From contig CABFPG010000008.1 of the NCBI GenBank assembly GCA_902141825.1, forward strand, positions 211,288 through 275,287: 64,000 bases of DNA, given 5' to 3'. Below the pieces are notes generated by a model, which saw only the letters and a program-made list of their open reading frames with translations, ran no database searches and was not told where the DNA came from. Below are positions 7,578 to 17,202 of this stretch, piece by piece. The translations under genes were made by a program, and so were the position numbers. The stretch comes from Thalassocella blandensis. GTDB taxonomy: Bacteria; Pseudomonadota; Gammaproteobacteria; Pseudomonadales; Cellvibrionaceae. How positions within the stretch are numbered: the first letter of the stretch is position 1; each line of letters begins with the position of its first letter.

Positions 7578-10325
7578 ATGACCAGTCCTTGGGTTACCTG
7601 GCCAGCATTCACAAAATTCGGAACGTTAGGAATTTTTGCTGCTCTACTAGTGCTTTCAAAGCAGAGAGAAGAATTATTCAGTAACAATTTATTTGACATG
7701 GAACCTCCTGAAAAATACGCGGAGACAATCACCTGTAGTGAAAGAAGTCTTACTGCGCGAACGGAGGATGGGACCTGTAATATTCAAACCAATCCCCTTG
7801 AAGGTTCGGTATACATGCGCTTTGGTCGCAATGTTGACCCCAATGCTGGCTGGGCCGAAACAGAAAATGACACACTTCTCACACCCAACCCGCGAGAAGT
7901 CAGTAATGTCTTGATGTCCCGAGGAGAGGAATTTAAACCGGCTACCTCACTCAACTTTATCGCAGCCGCGTGGATTCAATTTATGACTCACGACTGGTTC
8001 GATCACGGGCCGCGTGTCGATGAAGACCCGATAGTATTCCCACTACCGGAAAATGATCCGCTTGGCAGCGGCACCATGAGTGTTCGCAGAACACAACCTG
8101 ATCCAACCCGTTCAGACGCAGAGGCGGGTAAACCCCAGGCGTTCCAAAACTACAACACACACTGGTGGGATGGCTCTCAGATTTATGGCAGCAGCCTTGA
8201 ACAGAACAATAAAATTCGTGCATTTGAAGATGGCAAACTTAAAATAAACAGCGACGGTTCACTCCCGACAGAACTGTTAAGTGGTGTCCCCATTACCGGC
8301 TTTAATGAAAACTGGTGGGTAGGCCTTAGCCTGATGCATCGTATTTTTACAATGGAACACAATGCCATAGCGGAAAAACTCAAAACCAGTTACCCCACCG
8401 CCAGCGATCAGTGGCTTTATGATAGGGCACGCCTGGTCAATTCTGCATTAATGGCAAAAATCCATACTGTAGAATGGACGCCAGCGATTTTAAATAACCC
8501 TGTGCTGTGGCGAGCGTTATACGCAAACTGGTGGGGGTTAAGCGGTGATCGCGCGAAGCGAGACAAATTTCATGAAGAATTCGTCAAGATCAATCAAAAT
8601 CTTTCAGAGCTGGGCACCCTGCTCGATTTACTGGGGATAGAAAACGACCTGGGAGACGGTGACTCAGGAGCACTGGAACATGCTGTGGCCGGTATCGTCG
8701 GCTCACGGACAACCAACAACTACGGCACGCCATACACACTGACAGAAGAGTTTGTTGCGGTTTACCGAATGCACCCCTTACTCCGCAATACCGTAGATGT
8801 CTATGATGTGGGCAGTAAAGCAATGACCAGCAGCTACCCCATGGAAGACACGGTTGACGCGAATGCGGAAGACATCGTCAATAACGAAAGCGCTGCACGC
8901 CTCTGGTATTCATTCGGCATTACCCATCCTGGTGCACTCACTCTGCAGAATTATCCGAAATTTTTGCGAGAACTTTCCGTACCCTTAGTCGGTGACATTG
9001 ATCTGGCCACGATTGATATCATACGTGATCGTGAACGCGGAGTTCCCCGCTACAATGAATTCCGTCGTCAGATAGGTTTAAATCCAATTACACGCTTTGA
9101 AGACCTCACTTCAAATCCAGAATTGTTGAGCGAACTAAAACGCCTCTACAATAATGACGTAGAAATGATCGACGCACTGGTTGGTCAGCTCGCTGAAGAA
9201 ACCCGCCCGGATGGATTTGGATTTGGCGAAACCGCTTTTCAGATTTTCATCATTAACGCATCTCGCCGACTGATGGTGGATCGTTTTTACACCTCAGATT
9301 ATCGTCCGGAAATTTACACGCAGGAAGGTTTGGACTGGGTCGAAGAAAATACCATGGTCGACATTTTACGCCGTCACAACCCAGAACTCACCACGGTGCT
9401 CACCGGCATGGACAACGCCTTCCAACCCTGGGAGTTACGTATCACAGAAGATTATCAAAGCTGGCCAGCGGCGAGTAAACAGCAGCACCTTTGGGTTAAC
9501 GGTGCAATGCGCACACAATATGCCGCAGACGCTCTTCCTCCATTAAAGCCGGTGAATACGGCAGGATTAATTAATTCCATATTATGGAAGAAAGTAAATC
9601 TGGTGGGCGACGTCACACCTGAAAACTACGACAAGCCTATTCATGCTCGAGGCGCGATGGCAAAAATAGCTTTCAGCGCAAGCGAGGACACACCTTATAC
9701 CGGTTTATTTGAAGGGGCTGACGCGGGTCTATTACGCTTATCTGTAACAGCTGACCCCGAGGGCGAAAAATTTACACCAGGTCTGGCATTAAAGCTATTT
9801 GTTGACGGTCAACCTTCGCAGAATATTTCCGCACTTTATACCCTCACAGGGCAAGACGCGAATCATGATATTTTTGCGAATGAAATGTCGAATTATGTGT
9901 TGCCTGAAGCAGACTCCCTGGGTTCCATTATTTTATTCTCACTGGTGAGTTCAAAACCAACATTGGTGGTTGCCGACGCAATGTCATCTGTTGACCAGCA
10001 TGGTGGTGAAGTTGTGAATAGCAAAGCCCCAACTCAAATTTACTTTGTGCCTACCGACGAAGTAAAGGGCCTGTTTGAGACTACGCCACATGACTTCCGC
10101 TCGGATTTACTGGGTTTAGAATTAGGCACTAAGGTTTACGATGTCTATGCGACAGATATGGAAATCAAAAAATCCATTTTCCCAGCTCGTGCGCTCCAAT
10201 ATGCACAAGAGCGCAGAGACAGTGCGATCAAAATTGGGGAAATCAGTTTAAGTTCTGAATTTTCTGTATCCGAGTTTGGCGACAGTGGCATTTTCTTCAA
10301 GCACCAGCGTTTTGAAGATCGATAA
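7578..10325 (+). CDS. Animal-type haem peroxidase family protein, cyclooxygenase/alpha-dioxygenase-like
   Basis: A 915-residue protein with an animal-haem-peroxidase domain over about residues 60-640. THDWFDHG supplies the distal histidine (His138), and EEFVAVYRMHPLL places a tyrosine (Tyr396) three residues before the proximal histidine (His399). This Tyr-x-x-His spacing is the radical-forming site of prostaglandin synthase, plant alpha-dioxygenase and linoleate diol synthase, and is not found in plain myeloperoxidase-type enzymes. A fatty-acid dioxygenase is therefore more likely than a simple peroxidase. Residues about 650-915 form an additional C-terminal domain I do not recognise. No cleavable signal peptide is evident. 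The start follows AGGAG; a terminator follows the gene, so it is probably monocistronic. Confidence 0.8.
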   Translation: MTSPWVTWPAFTKFGTLGIFAALLVLSKQREELFSNNLFDMEPPEKYAETITCSERSLTARTEDGTCNIQTNPLEGSVYMRFGRNVDPNAGWAETENDTLLTPNPREVSNVLMSRGEEFKPATSLNFIAAAWIQFMTHDWFDHGPRVDEDPIVFPLPENDPLGSGTMSVRRTQPDPTRSDAEAGKPQAFQNYNTHWWDGSQIYGSSLEQNNKIRAFEDGKLKINSDGSLPTELLSGVPITGFNENWWVGLSLMHRIFTMEHNAIAEKLKTSYPTASDQWLYDRARLVNSALMAKIHTVEWTPAILNNPVLWRALYANWWGLSGDRAKRDKFHEEFVKINQNLSELGTLLDLLGIENDLGDGDSGALEHAVAGIVGSRTTNNYGTPYTLTEEFVAVYRMHPLLRNTVDVYDVGSKAMTSSYPMEDTVDANAEDIVNNESAARLWYSFGITHPGALTLQNYPKFLRELSVPLVGDIDLATIDIIRDRERGVPRYNEFRRQIGLNPITRFEDLTSNPELLSELKRLYNNDVEMIDALVGQLAEETRPDGFGFGETAFQIFIINASRRLMVDRFYTSDYRPEIYTQEGLDWVEENTMVDILRRHNPELTTVLTGMDNAFQPWELRITEDYQSWPAASKQQHLWVNGAMRTQYAADALPPLKPVNTAGLINSILWKKVNLVGDVTPENYDKPIHARGAMAKIAFSASEDTPYTGLFEGADAGLLRLSVTADPEGEKFTPGLALKLFVDGQPSQNISALYTLTGQDANHDIFANEMSNYVLPEADSLGSIILFSLVSSKPTLVVADAMSSVDQHGGEVVNSKAPTQIYFVPTDEVKGLFETTPHDFRSDLLGLELGTKVYDVYATDMEIKKSIFPARALQYAQERRDSAIKIGEISLSSEFSVSEFGDSGIFFKHQRFEDR

Positions 10326-10377
10326 CCCCCAAAAGCTGCTGTCAGACTGTTAAACAGCCGCCTGCGTAAACAACAAA

Positions 10378-10411
10378 GGGCTTCAATCACCTTCGATTGA
10401 AGCTCTTTTTT
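10378..10411 (+). terminator. Rho-independent terminator after the haem enzyme gene
   Basis: GCTTCAATC pairs with GATTGAAGC across a six-base loop, followed by TCTTTTTT. Confidence 0.85.
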
Positions 10412-10462
10412 CATGAAAATACTAACGCTTCGCAGCTCAACTCTCCCTTACAGTGCAAGCCA

Positions 10463-11194
10463 CTATACGGCTAAAATTTCAGAACTGATTTCCTTCTGAT
10501 TATCATATTCACGTAATCGGGAAAATTCGTCTCGGGACATATCAATATATATCGCACGATCTTCCCAGGCCACACGATTAATCTGATTCATGGGGATCAA
10601 CCGGAAATGCTTGCTAGATGTTTCCTCCCCTGCCACTACGACATATTCAACCCGCCAGGAAGTGTCATCCATCACAAAGTCCAGCACTTCACCGATCGTA
10701 AAATCTCCGACCTTTACCGCATAATTTCGTAACTCCTTAAATGAGCGCAAATGGCTTTCATTGTGTTCACCCTCGCGATGCGGTCCTGCCTGCTTTTGCA
10801 AATCTAAGGCATTTTGATCCACCAACGCGCCGGGGTGAGGATAAGTTCCCCACAAGCCGGGGCCCATCCAATAATAGGCGTAACCGTAATGGTGAAATAG
10901 TTCGATTTCATTCGCGCGAGACACAGGCAAATGGTCGTCAAGTAATGGACCATTTTTAATTGCATCATGGGTTAATTCAGCTTGAATCGTATGCTCACCT
11001 ACATTTGGTAATTTCAACGATACCGGACTTAACAAAACTTTTTTTGTTAGCGGTATCCAGGGGTGAGCTTTTAATACAACATAACGTACAGCCCACTGCT
11101 TATCATCTAAGAGAAAATCTTTTGGCTCACCGATATCATTGTTGTCTGTGGCAGCCAGTGTAAAATGCTTAAGCTCACTTAATAAAAGTTGCAT
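10463..11194 (-). CDS. PRC-barrel domain protein
   Basis: A 243-residue protein with two PRC-barrel-like units, about 5-80 (TLAATDNNDIGEPKDFLLDDKQWAVRYVV) and about 150-225 (FTIGEVLDFVMDDTSWRVEYVVV). The start at 11194 is preceded by a strong GAGGAGG site; a longer frame from 11242 has none. PRC barrels are small beta-sheet modules found in photosynthetic reaction-centre H subunits, RimM and many stress-linked bacterial proteins. No binding partner is evident here. The gene stands alone, between a terminator and a repeat-rich spacer. Confidence 0.8.
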   Translation of the reverse strand: MQLLLSELKHFTLAATDNNDIGEPKDFLLDDKQWAVRYVVLKAHPWIPLTKKVLLSPVSLKLPNVGEHTIQAELTHDAIKNGPLLDDHLPVSRANEIELFHHYGYAYYWMGPGLWGTYPHPGALVDQNALDLQKQAGPHREGEHNESHLRSFKELRNYAVKVGDFTIGEVLDFVMDDTSWRVEYVVVAGEETSSKHFRLIPMNQINRVAWEDRAIYIDMSRDEFSRLREYDNQKEISSEILAV

Positions 11195-11288
11195 TATAGC
11201 CTCCTCGATCTTGTCAATCACTTCACTCCAGGTAACAGGCATTTGCCAGGGAATGAAGCTACGTGATTGTCTTTAACGTGCGATTTTT

Positions 11289-11362
11289 ACTTTACTTTCT
11301 ACCAGTACTTTCTGTACTTTCTACCAGTACTTTCTACCAGTACTTTCACTCTGTACTTTCTT
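11289..11362. repeat. Short tandem repeat, unit about TACTTTCTACCAG
   Basis: Six imperfect copies of a TACTTTCT(ACCAG) unit, 9-13 bp each, run in tandem upstream of the PRC-barrel gene. The arrangement suggests replication slippage. Confidence 0.8.
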
Positions 11363-11664
11363 CACATTGCCACTCTAGTCACGCAACAATTAGACCACAT
11401 CGCAAATAGCAGCACATAACAGCGTACATCTGAACGCCAGTACTCGCACAAAGCACGGCTACTGCGGCTTTCAATCATTGTTAACCTTCCAGATCTTTAG
11501 CGATGTTAAGAATTATTTTTATCAAAAATAGAAATAACACGTATTTACCAAGGAAATATTTCCAAGGCCAGGCGAAGTTTTTGTAAGGATTACATTAAAT
11601 GGCGGGAGTCAAAGTATCGCAGGACACAAAGCGGGAACACTATAAAATGAAGGGGCTTTAACTT

Positions 11665-11731
11665 GGATATAAGACCTGGAATATAAGGCCCAGAATATAG
11701 GGTCTAGAATATCAGCCTTAGAATATAAAAA
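11665..11731. repeat. Degenerate tandem repeat with GAATATA core
   Basis: Five consecutive 13-15 bp units with a (G)GAATAT(A/C) core and a varying AGGCCTA-like tail, just beyond the 3' end of the histidine kinase gene. No function is evident. Confidence 0.7.
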
Positions 11732-11753
11732 GAACTATGTCATTCCCTTCCAG

Positions 11754-12980
11754 TTATTGAGGTAAAATAAATGAAGCCGTGAATATATTTTCAGAATCAC
11801 TCAAGTTTAAACTCGAATGATGTGCATCTAAAATTTCACTTACGATATCCAAACCAAAACCAAATGAACGATAAATATCACTATAGATATCCACTTCAGG
11901 CACATCGACATCAATTTTATTCACTACGGATATCATTTTACCTTGAGCATGCTCCTCACTCTTCACTAAAACACCCTCTCCTGCCGGTGAATATTTAATT
12001 GCATTAGTCAGTAAGTTTGCAAAAATCTGAATAAACATTCCCTTGTCTACCGCAACCTCCAGGCCATCAGGAACATCAATCTGAACTGTGTTTTCACTGG
12101 ATTGGCATAAATCCTCAATTTGATGTAACGTCGCTTGCAAGATTTCATTGAGCTTTACCAATTGAATATTCGGTTTAATTTTACCGGTTCCAAGAGCTGC
12201 TAACTCAAGAATGTTATGCACAAACTCCAAAGCCAGAGTGGCAGAGACATTAATCCTTTCAAATAACTTCGGTATACGTTCTGCTGGTGCATTGGGCCGC
12301 AGCCCCATCTTTGCCATGGACTGCATAGCACCTAACGGATTACGTAAATCATGCGCGACAAAACCAATAAACTTTTTCAGTTGATTGTTCATAGCCTGAA
12401 GCTTATCGTCTCTTTCACGCAAGGAAATAAAATTACCAATGGCATTGGCCATCAAACGAATTAAATCTCGCTCATGTTCAGAAAATCCGAATTCTCGTTC
12501 AGAGGATGAAGTGAAATTTAAGGTACCGTAAAGCGCCCCATCCACTTCTATGGGTGAAGATAAATAGGCTTCAAGTTTCAAGTTAACGTAGACGGGATGA
12601 TCTAACATAAATTCCAAGGCTCCCACATGCGGGAACCCCAGCACCGATCCACTTTGAAATACTTCATGACAATAGGTGCCTACCAGGGGAAACACATCGC
12701 CTTTTTTAATCGTATCGCTGTTACTCACCACGTCCATGACGGTGTAATCATGCCCCTCAATACGGCTCACAATTCCCGTTTCCATTCCAAATATCTCAAT
12801 ACCGGCACGCAAGCAATCTCGCACAATAAGCTGTAAATCCTTGTATGTCTGATTGGCGATATTAAACACCGACTTCAAGTTTTTCAGCATTGCCTCCTGC
12901 TGCTCCAAGCGGGATTTATCATTGTCCATTTGGTAAAAGCTAACATCGTCAACAAAATGGGGATAAGAATGCATGCGCAA
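11754..12980 (-). CDS. GAF-domain sensor histidine kinase with degenerate ATP-binding domain
   Basis: A 408-residue cytoplasmic kinase. A GAF domain spans about 40-190 (with CHEVFQSG and YLSSPIEVDGALYGTLNFTS), followed by a HisKA dimerisation region with the H-box FVAHDLRNPLGAM (His210) and an ATPase domain with an N-box (NLLTNAIKYSP) and G2 box (GFGLDIV). The G1 box (DxGxG) cannot be found between about 345 and 372, so ATP binding may be atypical. No membrane segment or signal peptide is seen. The start at 12980 has GAGG 8 nt upstream. No response regulator gene is adjacent, so it is an orphan. Confidence 0.85.
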   Translation of the reverse strand: MRMHSYPHFVDDVSFYQMDNDKSRLEQQEAMLKNLKSVFNIANQTYKDLQLIVRDCLRAGIEIFGMETGIVSRIEGHDYTVMDVVSNSDTIKKGDVFPLVGTYCHEVFQSGSVLGFPHVGALEFMLDHPVYVNLKLEAYLSSPIEVDGALYGTLNFTSSSEREFGFSEHERDLIRLMANAIGNFISLRERDDKLQAMNNQLKKFIGFVAHDLRNPLGAMQSMAKMGLRPNAPAERIPKLFERINVSATLALEFVHNILELAALGTGKIKPNIQLVKLNEILQATLHQIEDLCQSSENTVQIDVPDGLEVAVDKGMFIQIFANLLTNAIKYSPAGEGVLVKSEEHAQGKMISVVNKIDVDVPEVDIYSDIYRSFGFGLDIVSEILDAHHSSLNLSDSENIFTASFILPQ

Positions 12981-13335
12981 GCCTCGGTGTACTTTTAGAT
13001 AGTATGAGTATAGGTGAAAACTCCGAACTTTCCGCTGTACAGAGAGCTTTTGTTACAATGAAAAGTTTTCAATATCAATAACTTATAACGCATGGACGGC
13101 ATTTGTACAAACAGCGACATTCTGTCCATTACCACTACTTCCCAAGTATTTCAGACACCCAAAAAGAATTTTAAGTGCCACCCATCAAAACAGCACGCCA
13201 ACAATCTCGCGAAGGAAGGCGCCAGCATGCATTTCCCTGCCCAATGAATAAAAAATAAAAAAAATCCGACTAGCTGCAACTTTGTCAAAAGATCACCCGT
13301 AAATCTTCTCCAAGAATAACCTTAGGAGAACAACG
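12981..13335. other. Intergenic region between divergent genes, no gene seen
   Basis: About 355 bp of non-coding sequence separating the kinase and lipoprotein genes. It should hold both promoters, but no clear boxes stand out. Confidence 0.4.
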
Positions 13336-15072
13336 ATGTTTCCAAACACATTACATACATTAAAAAATCTTTCTGTTTTAACTACGCTTATCTGCAGTCT
13401 CGCCGCTTGCGGCGGAGGCGACGGCTATGGCAATAGCTCGCCAGAATCGACACCGGAAGCCACAGCAACGCCAACACCAGAGCCAACACCCGAAGTAACG
13501 GCAACGCCAGAACCAACGATTACGCCCGTAGCGGTTCCTCTGGAAAAAGCTGAAACAAACGCGGGTGAGACCTTTGTTGGCACGGGCCAAGTGATGATTC
13601 TCATCAGTGGCGACGAAGAAGGAGTATTTACGAGCGAAGTTTCTGATCGCACGGGACGCACTCTCTATGTTCGCGACAATGATGAGCTGGGTTCATCCAG
13701 CTGCAACAGCGCAGGCTGCGTGACTACCTGGCCACCCTTGCTCGCAGATGAAAATGCTACGCCAATTGCACCTCTTACCGTGATTGAACGCGAAGACGGC
13801 GCAACACAGTGGGCCCTGCGTGACAAGCCGCTATATTTTTTCAGTGGTGACGCTGTCGCGGGGGATTTAAACGGTGAAGGTAAAGGGGGATTCCATATTG
13901 CTCTGTCACAACCGATTGCTATTGGCAGTAATGACACCGGAATACAGTTTTTCGTAGGCTTTGGCTCCACCTTAATGGCAAAGCCGGAAGCTGATGGAAT
14001 TAATGACAGTTTCATTGCACAGCGTCAAAACGTCAGTGGTTTAACGTTATATACCTTTGCAAACGACGAGCCAGGTAAATCCAATTGTTTCGGCCAGTGC
14101 CTGGTAGTTTGGCCGGCATTGCTCGCCGATCCGGAAGATACTGCGCAAGCGCCCTTCAGCTTAATCGATCGTCAAATGGATAATAACGGAACTACCGCTA
14201 AACAATGGGCTTATCGTGGGAAACCGCTATATTACTTCTTTAATGACACTACACCTGGAGACACTAACGGACTCGCCAATGACGCTTTCAGCCTGGTGCG
14301 TCCGCTGCCTTGGAAAGTGGCAGACTCAGAGCATGGCTCACTCTTTGCGGCAACCGGACTTGTACTCACTGCAACACCAGATGAAAGCGCCGAAGAGAGT
14401 TCGGAAGAAAATGCAGAAATCATCAAAACAGCGGCAAAAGATGGGTTTACACTTTACACGCTGGACGATGACGATGGCAGCAGCACTTGCGTTGGTCCAT
14501 GCCTAGCCAACTGGCCAGCCTTTATGGCACATGCAGGTGCGGAGTCAGCAGGTCCTTTCAGCGTCATTGCGCGTGAATCTGGCGAAATGCAATGGGCATT
14601 AAACGGCAAGCCCCTGTATTTCTTCGTCAACGATGTAAATCCAGGAGATGTAAAAGGTGATGGAATTGCAGGTAAATTTCATGTTGCCAGAACCGCCCCT
14701 ATCGCCGTCGTCAACCACGAAACAGAGGGTGCCCTACTTACTGCGCACGGTGCGCTCGTGAATCAAAATGGAGAGGACGATACAAGCTTCGCAGACTTCA
14801 CGCTCTACACTTTTGCGGAAGATATTGATGGCATCCCTACATGCTTTCAAGGTTGTGCAGATCAATGGCCGCCTTTGTTTGCAGCAGCTAACGCAAGAAG
14901 CTTTGGAGATTTTACGGTTATTGATCGTAACGACCCAGCGACATCAGAGGATGATGAAGCAAACATAAAACAATGGGCTTATAAAGGAGAACCGCTATAT
15001 TTCTTCGGTGGTGACAGCGCGCCAGGAGACGCCAATGGTGAATACGGTACATGGTTTATAGCACGACCATAA
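13336..15072 (+). CDS. Lipoprotein with four COG4315-type secreted repeats
   Basis: A 578-residue surface lipoprotein. The signal peptide ends in the lipobox LAAC, followed by a Gly/Asp stretch and a Pro-Thr-rich linker (about 35-65). Then come four copies of the secreted repeat known as Lipoprotein_15 or COG4315, at about 108-195, 230-325, 370-455 and 485-578. Each has TLY near its start, a pair of cysteines before a W-P pair (for example SNCFGQCLVVWPAL) and the Yx(F/W/Y)xxD motif (LYFFSGD, LYYFFND, LYFFVND, LYFFGGD). The function of the repeat is unknown; the paired cysteines suggest a disulphide or a cofactor site. Start after TAGGAGA. A hairpin follows the gene. Confidence 0.85.
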   Translation: MFPNTLHTLKNLSVLTTLICSLAACGGGDGYGNSSPESTPEATATPTPEPTPEVTATPEPTITPVAVPLEKAETNAGETFVGTGQVMILISGDEEGVFTSEVSDRTGRTLYVRDNDELGSSSCNSAGCVTTWPPLLADENATPIAPLTVIEREDGATQWALRDKPLYFFSGDAVAGDLNGEGKGGFHIALSQPIAIGSNDTGIQFFVGFGSTLMAKPEADGINDSFIAQRQNVSGLTLYTFANDEPGKSNCFGQCLVVWPALLADPEDTAQAPFSLIDRQMDNNGTTAKQWAYRGKPLYYFFNDTTPGDTNGLANDAFSLVRPLPWKVADSEHGSLFAATGLVLTATPDESAEESSEENAEIIKTAAKDGFTLYTLDDDDGSSTCVGPCLANWPAFMAHAGAESAGPFSVIARESGEMQWALNGKPLYFFVNDVNPGDVKGDGIAGKFHVARTAPIAVVNHETEGALLTAHGALVNQNGEDDTSFADFTLYTFAEDIDGIPTCFQGCADQWPPLFAAANARSFGDFTVIDRNDPATSEDDEANIKQWAYKGEPLYFFGGDSAPGDANGEYGTWFIARP

Positions 15073-15078
15073 GATGAA

Positions 15079-15108
15079 TGTGCGGAAAAGCTTAGTCTTT
15101 TCCGCACA
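15079..15108 (+). terminator. Hairpin terminator after the repeat lipoprotein
   Basis: TGTGCGGAAAAG pairs perfectly with CTTTTCCGCACA over a six-base loop. The TCCGCACATACGTTT block is then repeated directly once. No long U-run follows, but the site is well placed between convergent genes. Confidence 0.6.
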
Positions 15109-15166
15109 TACGTTTCCGCACATACGTTTTCGAACCAGTTCAATAGCCTCGCTTAATACAAAAGCA

Positions 15167-16435
15167 CTAAAACTCAAACACGTACGAAATCACTGCAAAC
15201 TTTTGGCTTTTAAGAACATCCTCTGCGTCCTCATCCACGCGAAAATCCGCATAACGAAAATGTATTTCATGGTGCTTAGCCAAATCAAAACTTATATCCA
15301 AATCAGTTTCACGGCCATAATTCAACTCGCTTTCACTGTCCGCAAACCAGTGGTGACGAAGATCAAACTTCCAGGGATGGTGACGCCATTTAAGCTTGAG
15401 AGAACTATCTTCTATTCCGCGAATACCGTGAATAGGATTAAGGCCATCCGCCCATCCTTGAAATTCATTTAATGAGCCTATTGGAGCCACTACACCAAGC
15501 TGTCTACCATTATGGCGTTGACTCCCTAAATATTCGTATCTCGCACTGAGTTCAACAGAACTGTAAGCAGCACTCAGAAAAATTTTGGCATAATTATTCT
15601 CGGGATTCGCAGGAAATTCCGTACGTTGCTGCCGTGCCAGCTCCGCTTCAATGTGATATCGAAAGGCTCCGGGCTGAAAGGTAAATTCATAACGTGTGCC
15701 CAAGGTATTATTAGAGGCACCGGGAATATCTTGATTGTCAATGAGATAGGCGTAAACCACCCACTGAGTAAAATCCCATTCATTCACCTCTAAATGGAAT
15801 AAATGTGAATGATGCTGATGATCACCTAAGAGAGATCCTGGGCGTGCGTTATTTTCCAAATCAGCATTCAAAGGTCGGTCTTTATCGGCTTTGTCGCCGT
15901 AAATACGGTTTGCATTGGCCACATAGCTATACATAAAATTGGATGCACTGAAAAGGGGTTTATCCACTCTCAAAGCGTCAAATGTCTGCTCGTTTTGCCA
16001 AAAAGACACTGTACTGACAAAGCGTTGGTCATCCAGGTTAATCGCCTGTCGGCCAAACGTAAGCTCAGCAAATTCTCCTTCATATTTAAACCATAATTGG
16101 TTTAAATCTTCTCCCGGCACATCCAGGAACAATGGCTTACCATTTACATCAAGGCCATTGCTGTGTTCATCCTCAAAGGTATCCTCAACATAATCCAGTT
16201 CAATAAAGCTTGTAAAAGTCTCCGTCCACTGTGTTTTTAAATTTCCACGGATCAACAAAGAAGCGCTTTTTCCGGACACCTCATCTTCGGTTAAATCAGC
16301 ATAACGCACACGAATTTTTCCGCCGGCATCATGCGTAACGGCGGCCACGGCATAGGATGAATAAACCAATTGAGACATCAACAAAAAAGGGAGTGCCGAA
16401 CGAAAAGATGTCGACACAACTCGAGACCTCTGCAT
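15167..16435 (-). CDS. Outer-membrane porin, alginate-export-like family
   Basis: A 422-residue beta-barrel protein with a signal peptide ending near AVAAV and a C-terminal aromatic residue (VISYVFEF) typical of outer-membrane insertion. The block FGRQAINLDDQRFVSTVSFWQ, followed by QTFDALRV, matches porins of the alginate_exp-like group in Shewanella and other marine gammaproteobacteria. Alternating-strand regions rich in Tyr, Trp and charged residues continue to the end. The substrate cannot be told from sequence. The gene lies 65 bp downstream of the leucine-rich-repeat gene on the same strand and may share its transcript. Confidence 0.8.
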   Translation of the reverse strand: MQRSRVVSTSFRSALPFLLMSQLVYSSYAVAAVTHDAGGKIRVRYADLTEDEVSGKSASLLIRGNLKTQWTETFTSFIELDYVEDTFEDEHSNGLDVNGKPLFLDVPGEDLNQLWFKYEGEFAELTFGRQAINLDDQRFVSTVSFWQNEQTFDALRVDKPLFSASNFMYSYVANANRIYGDKADKDRPLNADLENNARPGSLLGDHQHHSHLFHLEVNEWDFTQWVVYAYLIDNQDIPGASNNTLGTRYEFTFQPGAFRYHIEAELARQQRTEFPANPENNYAKIFLSAAYSSVELSARYEYLGSQRHNGRQLGVVAPIGSLNEFQGWADGLNPIHGIRGIEDSSLKLKWRHHPWKFDLRHHWFADSESELNYGRETDLDISFDLAKHHEIHFRYADFRVDEDAEDVLKSQKFAVISYVFEF

Positions 16436-16500
16436 TAGAAATTACCATTAATTTTAATTGTGTGAATGGGGTTTATATGTGTATTACCCAGAAAAAGCTA

Positions 16501-17202
16501 TCAGCTCCAATCGTCTGCATTTCCGTCATGCCAGATCGTCACCCCTTTCATATCATCCATTTCTTCATACAGCTCATCTGGCATGGGGTTTTGCCGAACA
16601 TCCATATATTTCATACTGGGTAAAGAATAAATATCAATATGCTCCATTGCATTATCAAATAAATACACTTTTTCCAGTTTCGGCAAAGAAGAGTATTGAA
16701 AATCTACAATACGATTGGAGTTGGCTTTTAATTGAGAAAGAGCCTGCAGGTTTGTTAAATGTAAAGCGCTAAGATTATTTTTAAACACGTAAAGAACTTC
16801 AAGCGTGGGCATATTTTCAAGCTCAAAATGCGCTATTTTGTTTTTCGCCAAATTTAATGAAGTGAGAGCCGGGAATGATGCATGGGGAAATTGTGTCAGG
16901 TCATTATTATACAGCGAAATACTTTTGACCCGACTAAACTGCTCAATGCCCACTACGTCTTTTATACCTTTGCTGTGGCATTTAATGGTAAGAAAATCTT
17001 CCGCCTTATACCATTTATGCTTTTTCGCGGTTGCTTCAAGGCACGCGTTAAATTCACGGTCCTCCACTTTTTTCCACGGAGAGTGCTTTGTTTTATCCTC
17101 CGCGGCAAACGTTGTCAGAGCGGGTAACGACATACATCCAGATAAAAATGCCACCGTTAGAAATTTGGATTTAAGCATTGCGTGCAGCCATACGAGTTTC
17201 AT
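16501..17202 (-). CDS. Leucine-rich-repeat lipoprotein
   Basis: A 233-residue exported protein. The N-terminus has a hydrophobic signal with a lipobox (AFLSGC, Cys23), so it is probably a lipoprotein; cleavage after TTFA by signal peptidase I is the alternative. Residues about 80-220 contain six or so leucine-rich repeats (for example LTSLNLAKNKIAHFELENMP and LEVLYVFKNNLSALHLTNLQ), a fold used for protein binding. Start 17202 has GGAAG about 9 nt upstream. Binding partner unknown. Confidence 0.75.
   Translation of the reverse strand: MKLVWLHAMLKSKFLTVAFLSGCMSLPALTTFAAEDKTKHSPWKKVEDREFNACLEATAKKHKWYKAEDFLTIKCHSKGIKDVVGIEQFSRVKSISLYNNDLTQFPHASFPALTSLNLAKNKIAHFELENMPTLEVLYVFKNNLSALHLTNLQALSQLKANSNRIVDFQYSSLPKLEKVYLFDNAMEHIDIYSLPSMKYMDVRQNPMPDELYEEMDDMKGVTIWHDGNADDWS

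Noticed and set aside
11289..11362. Possible CRISPR array
   Set aside because: Units are 9-13 bp with no spacers of regular length; simple tandem repeat.
15074..15472. Forward frame of 132 codons
   Set aside because: Lies antisense to the porin 3' region and begins inside the hairpin; no domain.
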